In this document: piece after piece, positions 44,667 to 55,492 of the stretch
Layout of the letters: every line of letters begins with the position of its first letter
Numbering within the stretch: the first letter of the stretch is position 1
Assembly: GCA_018398765.1 (NCBI GenBank)
Contig: JAHBMJ010005952.1
Coordinates: 1-60,051, forward strand
Direction of reading: 5' to 3'
Source of the DNA: Chromera velia
Taxonomy: Eukaryota > Sar > Chromeraceae
Length of the DNA: 60,051 nt
Notes under the pieces: generated by a model
The model's input: the letters and a program-made list of their open reading frames with translations, nothing else
Told to the model about the DNA's origin: nothing
Databases searched by the model: none
Translations under genes and position numbers: made by a program

Positions 44667-47600
44667 TTTCCTGTCTGGTTTGTCTCTCTTGACCCTACTC
44701 GTCCCTCCCATTTCATCGGTTTGATGAAGCAGGCAGGCATAAAGAAAGCCAGTCAGTCAGCAAAGCGCAGAAATGGGCTGCAAAGCACGATTCGGACTCC
44801 TAGCGTAGTCTTTCACCCATTTGTTCTTTCTCTCTTTACCATTCTTGTATCTTCCCACAGATGTTTTGAGGCCTCGAACGTCGCTGATCTCTTCGAAGCC
44901 CTCCACGACCTCCGCATAGACGACCAAAATATCGTCCAGGAGGTCTGCCAAAAACTCGCACCCATCATCAGGGCGGCACCCAAGACAGACTTCCTCAGGG
45001 TCCTCGGAGCCATTGCGTGCATGAACGGAGACGACAGACTGCTGGTCAGTTGGTCGGTCGCTTTGTCAATCAATCAGTCAGTCAGTCAGCCGATGTGCAG
45101 ACAACCAAAGACTCTTTTCAGATGAGATCAATTCTTCCTCGCTCCAAAACTCTCTCTCTCTCACGCATTCATTCGTCTCTCTGGATCTGCTCTTTTGAGG
45201 TGTCCATTCTGGTGACCCGCAGCAGAGTACTTTTTTGAACATGCGTCTCTTCGTTGGCTGAGCCTTTCTCTTTCCCTTCTTCCCTCCCTCTCCGCAGGTC
45301 CGCGTGCACCTCCACAGAAGGCCGAAGCTCCAGATGGCCCTGATGGAAAAGCTGCGGCAACTTGCGGGGCTTCACAGTGACCTCCAGTCTCTCTCTGTCC
45401 TCGCATACGCATGCGCTCGTGTGGGGTTCGAGGATGAAGCCACATCGAGGTAGGTCAGTGAACGTTCGGTTTGGACCTCACCGAGATGATTGAGAAGAGA
45501 AGTAGGTCGGGGATCAAGGCGGACAATCATTTTGATCAGGGGATCTTATGATAATTGTCTCTTTAATTTTTGACAAAACTTTTGGTGTCTTCAAGGAACT
45601 GCCGTGCGTCTGCAGAGCTGATGTTTTAAATTTGCTTTCCAGTTGATCTCACAGATTTGTCTTGTCGTGCCGGATGCAGATGCACCCCTTTTGGTGGTGA
45701 CCCTTTTTTGGTTGCTCGCGTAAATGGGAACTGTGTGCGTGCGTGTGCGTATGCGTATGCGTGTGCGCGCGCGCGCGTGTGTGTGTATGTATGTATGTCA
45801 AATTTCATGTTTTTAGGCTGCGTGTGTTCCTCCCTCCATGCCTGCTCTACTCTTTTCTTGCTGCCTCTTCCTGCAGGATTCACGATGCCATCCGAGACAA
45901 AATGACTTCGGGAAGCGAGAAGCCCAGTGTGGCGACTCTGTGCTATCTTCTCTGGACATTCACTGAGGTAGGCAGGCGCATGAGTGAGTGAGTGAGTGTC
46001 TTGGATGATTGAGAGAGTCGGGGGCACGGTGCGTGAATAGCGTCCACTTGCCTTTTTGGGCTCTACCTCTCTCTCATCTATTGGATGTGAGAGATAGAGC
46101 ATGAATAGAAGATCTACTCAGGGCTTGTCATCGGCGTGATGGAGTAAGAATAGGGCACCCACTCACAGACCAGGCAGGGCGAAGGGTGTAAAAATGACTT
46201 TGAAAGGTTGTGTCCTCCTCTTGTGCTTGTGCTGTCGTGTTTTGCAGTTGAACGTGACGCAAGACTGGACGAAGACTTCTGTATGTATGAATGCATGAAC
46301 ATGAAAATGAATGCAGTTGAACGTGACGCAAGACTGGACGAAGAATTCTGTGTGTATGAATGTGTGAACATGAAAATGAATGCAGTTGAACGTGACGCAA
46401 GACTGGACGAAGAGTCTTCTTCGGAGCTTCTTAGAGGAGAGATACAGCAGGAGCAAAGAGGAAGGGGAGGGAACGGGCAGACAGCGACACAGGGGGGAAG
46501 TGCTCCATGACGGGGAGGGAATTGTTGAAGGTGAATGGGTGGGGTAGATCGGTGTTCGCTCTCGTCTACGGTCACTTCCTTTCGCTATGCTTGAGAGATC
46601 TTCTCTCTGCTTCTATCTCTTTTTGTCATCCGTCCGTACAGTGTATGTTTCCTTTCCTTTCCTGCTTTTGAGACCAGTTCGAGCATTCAAAAAAGTGTGC
46701 GCGTCTCGCCACCCTGCGCATTCCCATCTCCACTGTCTCTCTTTCTCTCTCTCTGCGCGCGCGCGCGCGCGTGTGTGTGTGTTGTGTGTACGCCTCTGCA
46801 GTGGACGCAGAAGACGACACACTCGCAAGACGGCTCCTGCCGGGCGACACGGTCGGTAGAACATAGGGCTTGTCTGACAGGCAGGCAGGCAGGGATCATC
46901 CGTGCATCGACTGATCGATTGATCGATCCAATCAACAAGGTGCCTGCCTGCCTGGGGAAGCCAAACTCATGCAGAGGACCTCGCTGCACAATAGAGAGAG
47001 TGTCAAATAAATCGGCGGAATTCTGACATAGTGGGGTGTGGATCCCCATTTAGTTTTCTTCTATAAACTCGAACGAAACCTTGCGTGGAGAGCGAATGGT
47101 AAATTCTTGGGGTCCGCATGTCTTGCGTGTGGACTATTTGTTGAGTGCCCGGATTGCAGGAGGGAGGCAACCTCCTGATGCGAGTTGCATGGGCTTGCGT
47201 GGTGCACGGGGAGTGGAGACATCTAGTCGATCTGATTGAGGAGGCAGTCGGGTCAGTCAGTTCGTCATTCAGTTCGTCAGTCAGTTTGTCATTCAGTTCG
47301 TCAGTTAGTTTGTCAGTCAGTTCGTCAGTCAGTTTGTCAGTCAGTTCGTCAGTCAGTTTGTCAGTCAGTTCGTCAGTCAGTTCGTCATTCAGTTTGTCAT
47401 TCAGTTCGTCGGTCAGTTTGTCAGTCAGTTCGTCAGTCAGTTTGTCAGTCAGTTCGTCAGTCAGTTCGTCAGTCAGTTTGTCAGTCAGTTCGTCAGTCAG
47501 TTCGTCATTCAGTTCGTCTGTCAGTTCGTCATTCAGTTCGTCAGTCAGTTCGTCATTCAGTTCGTCAGTCAGTTCGTCAGTCAGTTTGTCAGTCACTTTG

Positions 47601-47941
47601 TCAGTCAGTTTGTCAGTCAGTTCGTCAGTCAGTTTGTCAGTCAGTTTGTCAGTCAGTTCGTCATTCAGTTTGTCAGTCAGTTTGTCATTCAGTTCGTCAG
47701 TCAGTTTGTCAGTCAGTTCGTAAGTCAGTTCGTCAGTCAGTTTGTCAGTCAGCTCGTCAGTCAGTTAGTTCCACGGAGGCAGTTTGTGAAGATGCGAAGA
47801 GGCAGAGACTCGGCGTTTTGGCTACCACATTGCACTCGCTCTGTCTGAGTTTTCTTTGTTTTGTCAGAGAGCAAGGTTGGTCGTTGCCAGAAATTGTAAG
47901 CAGCAGCAAAAGAATGGTTGACCATCCGCTCCATCGGCATT

Positions 47942-47978
<37 letters not shown>

Positions 47979-50900
47979 CGCTCTCTCGCGTAAGGCATCC
48001 CAATTGTTTCTTGGCCTCTCCTGAATACATTTTGGTCGTATTCCAACCCTTTTGTGCCTCTGTCTTCCTTTTTTGGTGTGCGACTCTTTCTTTCAGTGCG
48101 TTCGACGGGACCCTTCCTCGGGAACTTTTGATGGCTCAGCAAGTTGGTTTGCAGCTCCGGTTGGAGGCGGAGATTCAAAAACAATACGCCGTCCCGACAG
48201 ACGGCAGAGACGGCGGTGGGAAAGGAAGTACAGAGCAGACAGGGCCGACGTTTTCGGATCTGTCGGCAGACGCCCGTGAGTGGATGACGGTTGTTCTGGA
48301 ATGTCCTCGACAAGACGTGTACGTGTGGAAGGGGGGAGCAAAATTTCGGTCAGCGATTGAGTGGCTGGCGTGATACAGGAGGTGTAAGAGTGGCCAACAA
48401 ACGGGTAAGATATGAAAAAAAGGGGACATTGGACGACAAAAACCATTTATTCCAACTCTTCTTATACCTCGGTGCTTCAGTGAGGAAAGAAGCAAAACGA
48501 AAGATGATCTTGTGTTTGTGTTCCTTCCTTGCTTCCTTCCTTCCTTCCTTCCTTTCTTGCAGACACATGAAGAAAGGAGGGGTGCGAGTGAGGGACTATA
48601 ACTTCGACAAGTGGCTGAGTGAATGTCTTCTCACGGTCAGTCAGTGTGCGTGGGGGTGTTTGTTTTTCTTTTCTCGAGGTCCCTCTCTTGTTGGCTTTCT
48701 TTGGGCTTCTTTTCCCTCTCGCGGCAGTTGCGTTGTGTCGGAAAGCGTGTTCCTTGTTCTTTCCAAGAGAGAAAGATTGCATTGAGAGAGAGCTTTCGAG
48801 AGAGAGGCTGCCGAAGAACGTTCAACGACCAAGAGAAGGGAAGATGGACGCAAAAATGCCATTCCACGTGGAACACATAGGATTCATTTCCCCCGACTTT
48901 GCTATTTTATAGATTGAGCAAGTGCCTTTTCTTTTCTGCGTGCAGATGCGGATTCCCCACAAGTCGAGTGACGTGGTCGCCAACATCTATCGCATCTCCG
49001 TCTCCTTCCCCTTGGAGGGACAGTGCATCGATGTGCTCAATTTTGATGTCAGCAGCCAGTCAGGGGGAATTATCCAATGAGATCTGACATCTGCATGTGA
49101 CAGACGCATGCCGTCAAACGAACTTGCCTTTCTCTTCTCTCACACTTGCCGCATCTCGTGACTTCAGATCTTGAGTCTCTTACACCTCGTCTCCTCCTCA
49201 TTGGTGCCTCTGCCTCTATGCGTGTACGAGTGCGTGGCCTGGTGGGTGGGTATCTCTCTTGTTTGGCATGCAGTGGCAAAGACAGAAAGAACTCTATGGG
49301 AAAGAAAGAGCACTGCATTCCATTCCAACAGCTAGTCCGGTTGTGTCCTCGTGTGCAGTCGTGTTGGTTGTTGTGCCTGTCTGTCTGTCTGTCTGTCTGT
49401 CTGTCTGCATGCAGGACATTCTTGCCCCCTCGTGCCGGCCCCTGGCGTCTGCAGAGCTGCGACAGCGGCAACTGGCTCTTCTCGGTGAGCCCTTCTTTTC
49501 TTTCTGATGCCTGCCGGCAGAGTCCCTGGGTTCCTTTGCTTTCGTGCCGATAGAGGCAGCTCCCTCCATCTACGCCGTCTCTGTGCAACCTCTCTCGCTT
49601 CTCCCCCTCCCCCCCTCTTTTTCTCTTCTCTCGTGTGTGTTTGTGTTTGTGTTTGTGTTTGTGTTTCTGTCTGTCTGTGTGTCTGTCTGTCTGTCTCTGT
49701 ATGTTGATGTGTATGTGTCTCCGTGTGTATGTGCGTGCATGTATGAGAGAGAGCTGGAGGGATGAACCTTCCTTGCGACGCCTGCAGGTTGGGGTGTCCA
49801 CTCAGTGCACCTCAGGGACCTGTACAACTCTATGGAGGACCACACCATCAGGTGTGTGTGGGGGTGGGTGGGGGTGGGAAGGGGGTGGAAGGAGGTGGAG
49901 GGGCTGGGGGGAGTTCGTCGTGTCTGAATTTTCTTTCTGGCCTTTGGGTCTGTAGAGTGTTTTCTCACTCTTTCTTTTTTCTCTCTCTGCAGTCAGTCAG
50001 TTCCGTTCCTGTCTGCTTTTTGAACAGTGACTGCTTCTTTTTTTCTTTTCACTTCCATTCCTTTTCTTTCTTTACTTTTCTGTGCTCTGCTCTCGTTTCT
50101 TTCAGGGTCTTTGTAGCCAAAATTGTCAGCAACTTTCTCCCAGATGCCGCGCGGTTTGCGTCTCCCTTCAAAAAAGATCCCGGATACTTCAGCACACCCA
50201 GAAAGGAGAGACCGGTGGGTGCGTTTTTTTTTGTCGGTGTGCATGCGGCTGTGCGTGGGCGCAATGAGGGTAGGGAAGTCTTAATTGCCATGTTCAGGAC
50301 GACATTTAGAGGAAACAGATATGCAGAAAGCTTGATATGGCAATTGAAGCCAACTTCGTCAGAGAGGTTGCTTTCATCAGACGTCCTTCTTGGGTAACTG
50401 TTCTTGTTTGCTCTGATCGCAGTTCGTCCTTACTCGGGGGGGGATCTGCCTATCTGCCGTTTACCTTTTTTATCTTCATTCTGTCTCAAAGCTTTTCAGA
50501 TCTTCCATGTTTCATTTCAAGCTTTCCTGCCTGGTCTTGCAGCAGAGCGATCCAGAGGGGGCAGACGCGCCGCTTTCGGCTTCTCCATCCAGGGGGGGGG
50601 CAGCAGGGTCGTCTTCCTGTGTGACAACAGACGCGGGGGCAGTGTCAGACATGGGGACACTTTCTGGGGAGCCGCATTCTCCTTCTTTTCATCAGGAAGG
50701 GGTTCGGGGGGAACCGGAAGGAGAAAGGGGCAATGTGGAGAGTGTGCCTCCGAGTCTGGTGTTGAGCGATCGGGAGCGTCGGCTTGAGGAGGTGCGGCGA
50801 CTGGTTGATTTGAAGAGGCAGAGGGACGAGGAGGACATCGCACTGGAGACAGAAAGACAGAGATTCCGAGAGGAGATGAAGTTGGAGCCTTCAGGGGGTT

Positions 50901-51202
50901 TTGAGGGATCAGAGGAAAGTGAGGGAAGCGGAAGTAGTGAGGCACTAGGGAGGGGTGCTGGATCCGACGTGACTTTAGAAGGAGGGGGACAGGAAGATCT
51001 GTTGTTTGACGATCTGCCAGAAACAAGGCAACAGTCATGGGAGGGCAACACTGAGTCCAGTACGGCAGGTAGTAGACTAGAGGAGGGACAAGGCGAAGGA
51101 GGTTCCCAGAGGAGCTCGAGAGGATTTAACAAAGGCGGCTCGGAAGACGTCCACACCATAAGCACATCTGCACAAACGCAGCAGTACCAGAACCCTTCCT
51201 GA
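40188..51202 (+). CDS. Large RAP-domain protein with helical repeats, predicted organellar RNA-binding
   Basis: Twenty exons: 40188-41549, 42042-42220, 42529-42697, 43010-43258, 43435-43523, 43874-44136, 44321-44574, 44861-45044, 45298-45449, 45877-45967, 46386-46530, 46802-46851, 47160-47251, 48097-48369, 48563-48635, 48946-49047, 49415-49484, 49788-49851, 50106-50214 and 50543-51202; about 1,542 aa. The N-terminus MLSRRPSLALLAQSQLVPRR resembles a mitochondrial presequence. Exon 1 is a charged, mostly disordered region. Exons 2-10 encode FASTK/OPR-like helical repeats with signatures such as VVGLSNVLWALVKLQ, LASISWAFARL, DLSTVAWAYSHAG and LAKSVYGFGVSG. Exons 16-18 give a RAP domain (ELRQRQLALLGWGVHSVHL, about residues 1225-1290). 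A 220-residue acidic tail with a coiled-coil segment (EEVRRLVDLKRQRDEED) follows. RAP proteins bind organelle rRNA or mRNA. Phases close throughout except exon 5, which carries one extra base near 43441. Confidence 0.85.
41722..41812. repeat. (GA)n microsatellite in RAP intron 1
   Basis: GATAGATAGATGGAGAGAGACAGAGAG passes into a long (GA)n run. Comparable tracts sit in other introns of the gene: (CT)n at 44633-44662 and 47943-47985, (GC)n(GT)n at 46755-46783, (CTTC)n at 48527-48555, (TCTG)n at 49378-49407. Confidence 0.9.
46248..46419 (+). repeat. 69-bp tandem repeat copying a splice acceptor and exon start
   Basis: Units start at 46248, 46317 and 46386, each right after a TGCAG acceptor, and each reads TTGAACGTGACGCAAGACTG. 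Only the third copy continues into an exon with a phase-compatible donor (exon 11, 46386-46530, LNVTQDWTKSLLRSFLEE). The first two run into stops or a GTATGT donor. Confidence 0.93.
47252..47765 (+). repeat. 12-bp minisatellite filling RAP intron 13
   Basis: About 43 units of GTCAGTCAGTTC/GTCAGTCAGTTT (with CATTCAGT variants) occupy the intron between exon 13 (ends GCAGTCGG, donor GTCAGT) and exon 14 (48097). The donor itself is the first unit of the array. Long ORFs through it are artefacts. Confidence 0.92.
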
Positions 51203-52657
51203 TCGATTTGTATCAGTGACTTCATAAACTGTTAAGGTAAAAATTATTTTTCATGATTTTTTTATTTCCACACTGTATAAGGAGCAGAAAATCTAAGCTC
51301 CTAGCTCATAAGAAAAACTTCAATGAAACAAAGTAATTGTCGTACATCGATTTTTGATTTTTTTTTTTTTCTTTTCTTTGATTTATGTTTTTGTAAACAT
51401 TATTTGTTCATTGAATACCTATGCAACACATCAAACAACAGTTCAATGTTAATTTATAATGTGTAGCTAGATGTTTAGCTAAGCTAGGGTTGTTCTAGAA
51501 AGAAAAAATAAATATATATAAAATATACATACATTATCCATAAATATCTAGACAGAAAAAGCTGTTAGCGTTGGCAATACCTTGACATAGTGGGAAAGCT
51601 TAACGCAGAAGTAATTAATCAATCAATCAATCAATCATTTTAAGTCGGCATGCTTTTTTTAACTAAATTTTTATGTAAAGTTCTTATTTTTTATACTATA
51701 GTTTTTATACTAAGTTATGCATTATGATTCTAAGATACACAGAATTTAGGAGCCTGAGTGCGAATTAAAAGTCGTATGCATAATACTGGCAAATCGACGT
51801 TGAAATCGTAGCAATTTACTGTTCCGTATGCACATCTGCTTCTGGATCCGCTTACATATGCTTAAAGCCTTTCAAAGTTCACTAAAAAAGTCGAGAGGAG
51901 TCGTTGGCTTCTTCGCCCAACATCGTGTTCCCCCACTGCACAGACAACACGACGCATACGTGTGTAAGCATTTTGAATCATGACCACCTTCAGACCACGA
52001 AGGATGGTGATGGTGCTCGATGACGAGGAAAGTTCGGGTCACTAATTAAGTCAAGAGTGTTATGGCTAAATTTCCCATTGGGCGACATGAACAAGAACAT
52101 TGTACCAAAAACGACCCGTGACGTCGTCTGAGTCGTTTGATTATCATTCTACGGCCAGACAGCTCGAAGCCTCGAACACAAAGACCTAGACAAAGACACG
52201 TAACAGTTCATAACATGGGCTCTAAAATTTTGGCAAGACGAGTAAGGCCAAAAGGAATCCGTTGACAAAGACCAGGATTTTGAATTAACGAATTCTCCAA
52301 GCCTTCAAATGAAATGAAAGAATCTCGCCTGAAACCCCCACCCGCTCTGTACGTACACATTATTGAATGTCAGACTGACCTTCATGAGGGTCCACGCCGC
52401 CAATGTGTAATGAGAGCTCGACTTGTCTCCATGGAGCCTGCATGCGCCAGTCATCAAATCAACATTCGATCCATAAAAGTGTCGTCTTACAGTCCAACAA
52501 ATACTTCAGAGCGAGCATCCCATGCTTGCGCCTCTGTGGTTTCCTTTCCGCAAAAACGAAGTCTCATTAGAGAATTAAAATTATGAGTCAGCGAACCAAA
52601 AACCACGGAATAGAATGTTTTGCCACAGCGATCTGCCCTGTAAGCGTCATATCGAAA
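51203..52657. other. Convergent intergenic region, AT-rich at 51230-51800
   Basis: The 3' flanks of the RAP gene and the minus-strand gene meet here. There is an ATCA tandem (near 51617) and A/T runs. No exon is seen. Confidence 0.5.
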
Positions 52658-54824
52658 TTACTGGCGAAGGAACGTCCCCCCCTCTTCCACCACCACCTGA
52701 GCTAGCTGTGCATTGATTGCCTCAATTTCTGCATGCCATACAAAGAAAGATGTCCGCGAACAATCTGACCTGTGACATTGTTTCCACAGAGTGGTCAAAT
52801 CTCCCCGAAATTCCTCCTCCGATTCGTACATCATCGCTCTCGCTTTCTCTCTGAGCGTCATCAGGGAAAGAGGCACAGGGCCAGATGTGCTTGAACCCTC
52901 AGGCCCTTCACCGTCGCGACAGGTGTCCTTTTCTCCGTCGTTCGACGTGCTGGTTGTCACAGGGGCAGAGGAGAAAAGCTGTGGGCCTACTAGCTTTGCA
53001 GCCTCCGGTTGCCTTGGGGGTCCACCTGCGGCATGCTGGCCTTCCTCCCCGCACACTTCCATTTGGCATGTGCTGTTGCCGAAGCCAAGCAGACTCTTCC
53101 CCCCTTCCGCAGCAGAAGGAAAAGCGGCAACAGTGGAGGAAGCGGCAGAAACGGAGGCTCTTTCGGTACACGCACGGAACAAACTCCCTCCCTGTTGGTC
53201 TGCCATCTCGCCCCCCGCGAGTGTCATCCCCCCCCCAAACGAGAAGAGACTCTTCCCACCTCCTGCAGCAGAACCAACAGGCTCAGAGGTAGGCGCAGCG
53301 GCTGGAGCGGGGGGAGGGGCAGGGGCTGCAGATTTCTCGGTGAGCGCACGGAACAAACTCCCCCCCTGTTGGTCTGCCGTCTCGCCCCCCGCCAGTGCCA
53401 CACCGCTGAAGAGACTCTTCCAAAATTCAGGTGTTGGTGTTGCAGAGGTGCCCTGCGGCTCGTCATTTTTGGCGGGGGGGTTGCGGTTCGATGGTTTTCT
53501 TTCTCTGCCTCGGGTCGATGCGGGTGCGTCTCTCGGTATCTGTCCCGGATTGGGGGGAGCAGCTGAGGAAAGAGATGGGCGGTGGAAGTGGAAAGTGATT
53601 CCAGGGGAAGGGACGGAAGTGGTCAAGCCACCCTTTTTGTCCGTGTTTTGCAGCACGGGAATCGGCTGTAGAAGGTTCGCATGTGAAGGCGGGACATCTG
53701 GAATGCTCCTGATGAGGTCTTCAGGCTGGTCTCTGCTGAGGAATTCCTCTAGAGGCTGCAGAAGGCTGTGTTGGCTTTCGTCACTGTGCCTCACGATCTT
53801 CGCAAGGAATTTGAGGCGCTCCCTTTCTCTTTCTCTCGGTCTGACCCCTCCAACCTCGCGTAAATTCCCGTCAGGGCTCACTGTGGCAACTGAATACGGA
53901 AAGTAGAGCGGGGGGGTTCCTGTCCAGAGTGTTTCCTGCAGGCAGGCAGGCAGACAGGCAGGCAGGCAGGCAGGAAATTATTTGGAAGAAGATGCGTGGA
54001 CTCACTCTGCATGATGAATTTAGGAGTGCATACTGGCGGGAGAATTTCATCACATGTGCCCATATTCCTGTCTTGCACGCTGAGTGAAGAGATCCCTGGG
54101 GGGTTGTGGGTTTCTTTGAAAATTGAGAAGTGGCCGTGATCCAACTGAGCAAAGCCATACACAGACCAAGACGGCACACATACGTGGAACAGAAACTTGC
54201 TGTCTGGAAGCGTTTACGGCAGACCTTTGCTTTCACCTTTTGCACCAATCGGCCGGTCACTTGAAAAAGTCGACGATTCAGTTCAGCCTTGGGAGGGGCC
54301 GTGCCAGTGCTGCGAAATGACTGTACTACTAGAGAACCCTCCAGAGGAAGACTGGAAAACTCTCCTCCGTGAATCTCGGAGGACACTGTTGGTGCCATAG
54401 GAGATTTTGCATCCTGTTTGTCGCAATTGGTCACCTCACTGCACTGAAGAGGCGTCCAGGCTCCTTGTGGCCCCACCGCGCCCCCGAAAGCTCCCCCCCC
54501 GAGTGCTCTGCCTTGTTGGTTGAACAACCCCCCAGCCATTTGGCCCCCCTGAAGCGTCACTTCTCCCCAGAGCGTGACCAAACTCCTCTCGCATCCTGCA
54601 GCAGACTGAGCCGCGGAAGGCTCAGCGCTGGGAGGAAAAGCCTGAAGAGCTTCTTCGATACGTCCAACAATGTGTTCCCCCTGCAGCTGTCGCTGTGCGT
54701 CTCCAGGGGGTCTCACTGTCTCACTTTCCGTTGCCGCAGCGGCACCGTGATCAGGCAGAGACGCTGCAAACACAGGCGACAGGCCATGCAGGTGATGATA
54801 AAATTTTCGTCTTGCACTTCTCCC
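52658..54824 (-). CDS. Coding block with repeated ADQQGGSLFRA motifs (start unresolved)
   Basis: The final exon is 52658-53880. An upstream block, 54006-54824, is joined by a 125-nt intron (phase 1, forming Gln-Met). The protein repeats KSLFS...ALAGGETADQQGGSLFRA and GGEMADQQGGSLFRACTE, with a weaker upstream version GGQMAGGLFNQQGRALGG. It has Pro/Ala linkers and a conserved-looking C-terminus (ALAGG..., then EEEFRGDLTTLWKQCH, EIEAINAQLAQVVVEEGG). The upstream block also contains SKFLFHVCVPSWSVYGFAQL. There is no ATG in the open frame, which begins after a stop at 54825-54827. Between KVCRK and LPDSKFLFH (near 54210) the frame shifts by one base, or a very short intron is used. It may be the 3' part of the ankyrin gene just upstream. 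No known family is recognised. Confidence 0.6.
53936..53975. repeat. (CAGG)n tract in the intron of the 52.7-54.8 kb gene
   Basis: GCAGGCAGGCAGGCAGACAGGC lies in intron 53881-54005, supplying a CCTG-type pyrimidine tract on the transcribed strand. It is not coding. Confidence 0.85.
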
Positions 54825-54933
54825 TCACAGCCACGCTAAGCGGGAGGGAGCATTCGCGTATTTCACTCAAAAAGCCCAGCAGCTTCACAAGCAGAAGAAA
54901 AAACAAATCGATGAGCATTTTACTGTGCAGCAC

Positions 54934-55454
54934 TCAGGTCCAGAGGGAAAATTCTGCAAGAAATTTCCGTACATCTCCATTAACGGAAGCCCCTTGCTCT
55001 GTAAAGGAAAGTAAAGTCTGCTATGCAGAAGAGCATTCATGCACCTCCATCATCTCGTCGTGAAGATAAGCACTTGTCTCCTATCTCCTGCATGTGGTTG
55101 CCCCGTTTTTTGCCCATGTGCGAGGGAACATCTCTCGACGCACCACGGAAAGGATGCTCAGCAGCCGCAGCCTGGAACAGAAACTCCCGATAGAGTCTCT
55201 TGACTTCAGGCTTCACTCTCTCAACGCACCTGCAATGCCATGCATGCAGTGGAGCCTCCATGCACAAATTCTATTAATAAAAACAACCAAGAGGATCCCA
55301 TGTACGTTGGCGGACTGAACCGCAGGCGGCCGGAAAGATCGAGGCATTCAGGGAGGCACACAAAAAAACGCTGAGGCGACTAGGCGAGTAGGTAGGAAGG
55401 GAGTCAGACAGGCAGAAACACACACACACACACACACACATACACACACACAAC

Positions 55455-55492
<38 letters not shown>

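Noticed and set aside
46208-46510. ORF with threefold VERDARLDE repeat
   Set aside because: Wrong frame of the 69-bp tandem; the frame continuous with exon 10 gives LNVTQDWTK and closes with exon 12.
47145-48024. Ser-Val and Gln-Ser-Val repeat ORFs suggesting a repeat protein
   Set aside because: They translate the intronic 12-bp minisatellite; exons 13 and 14 of the RAP gene splice across it in phase.
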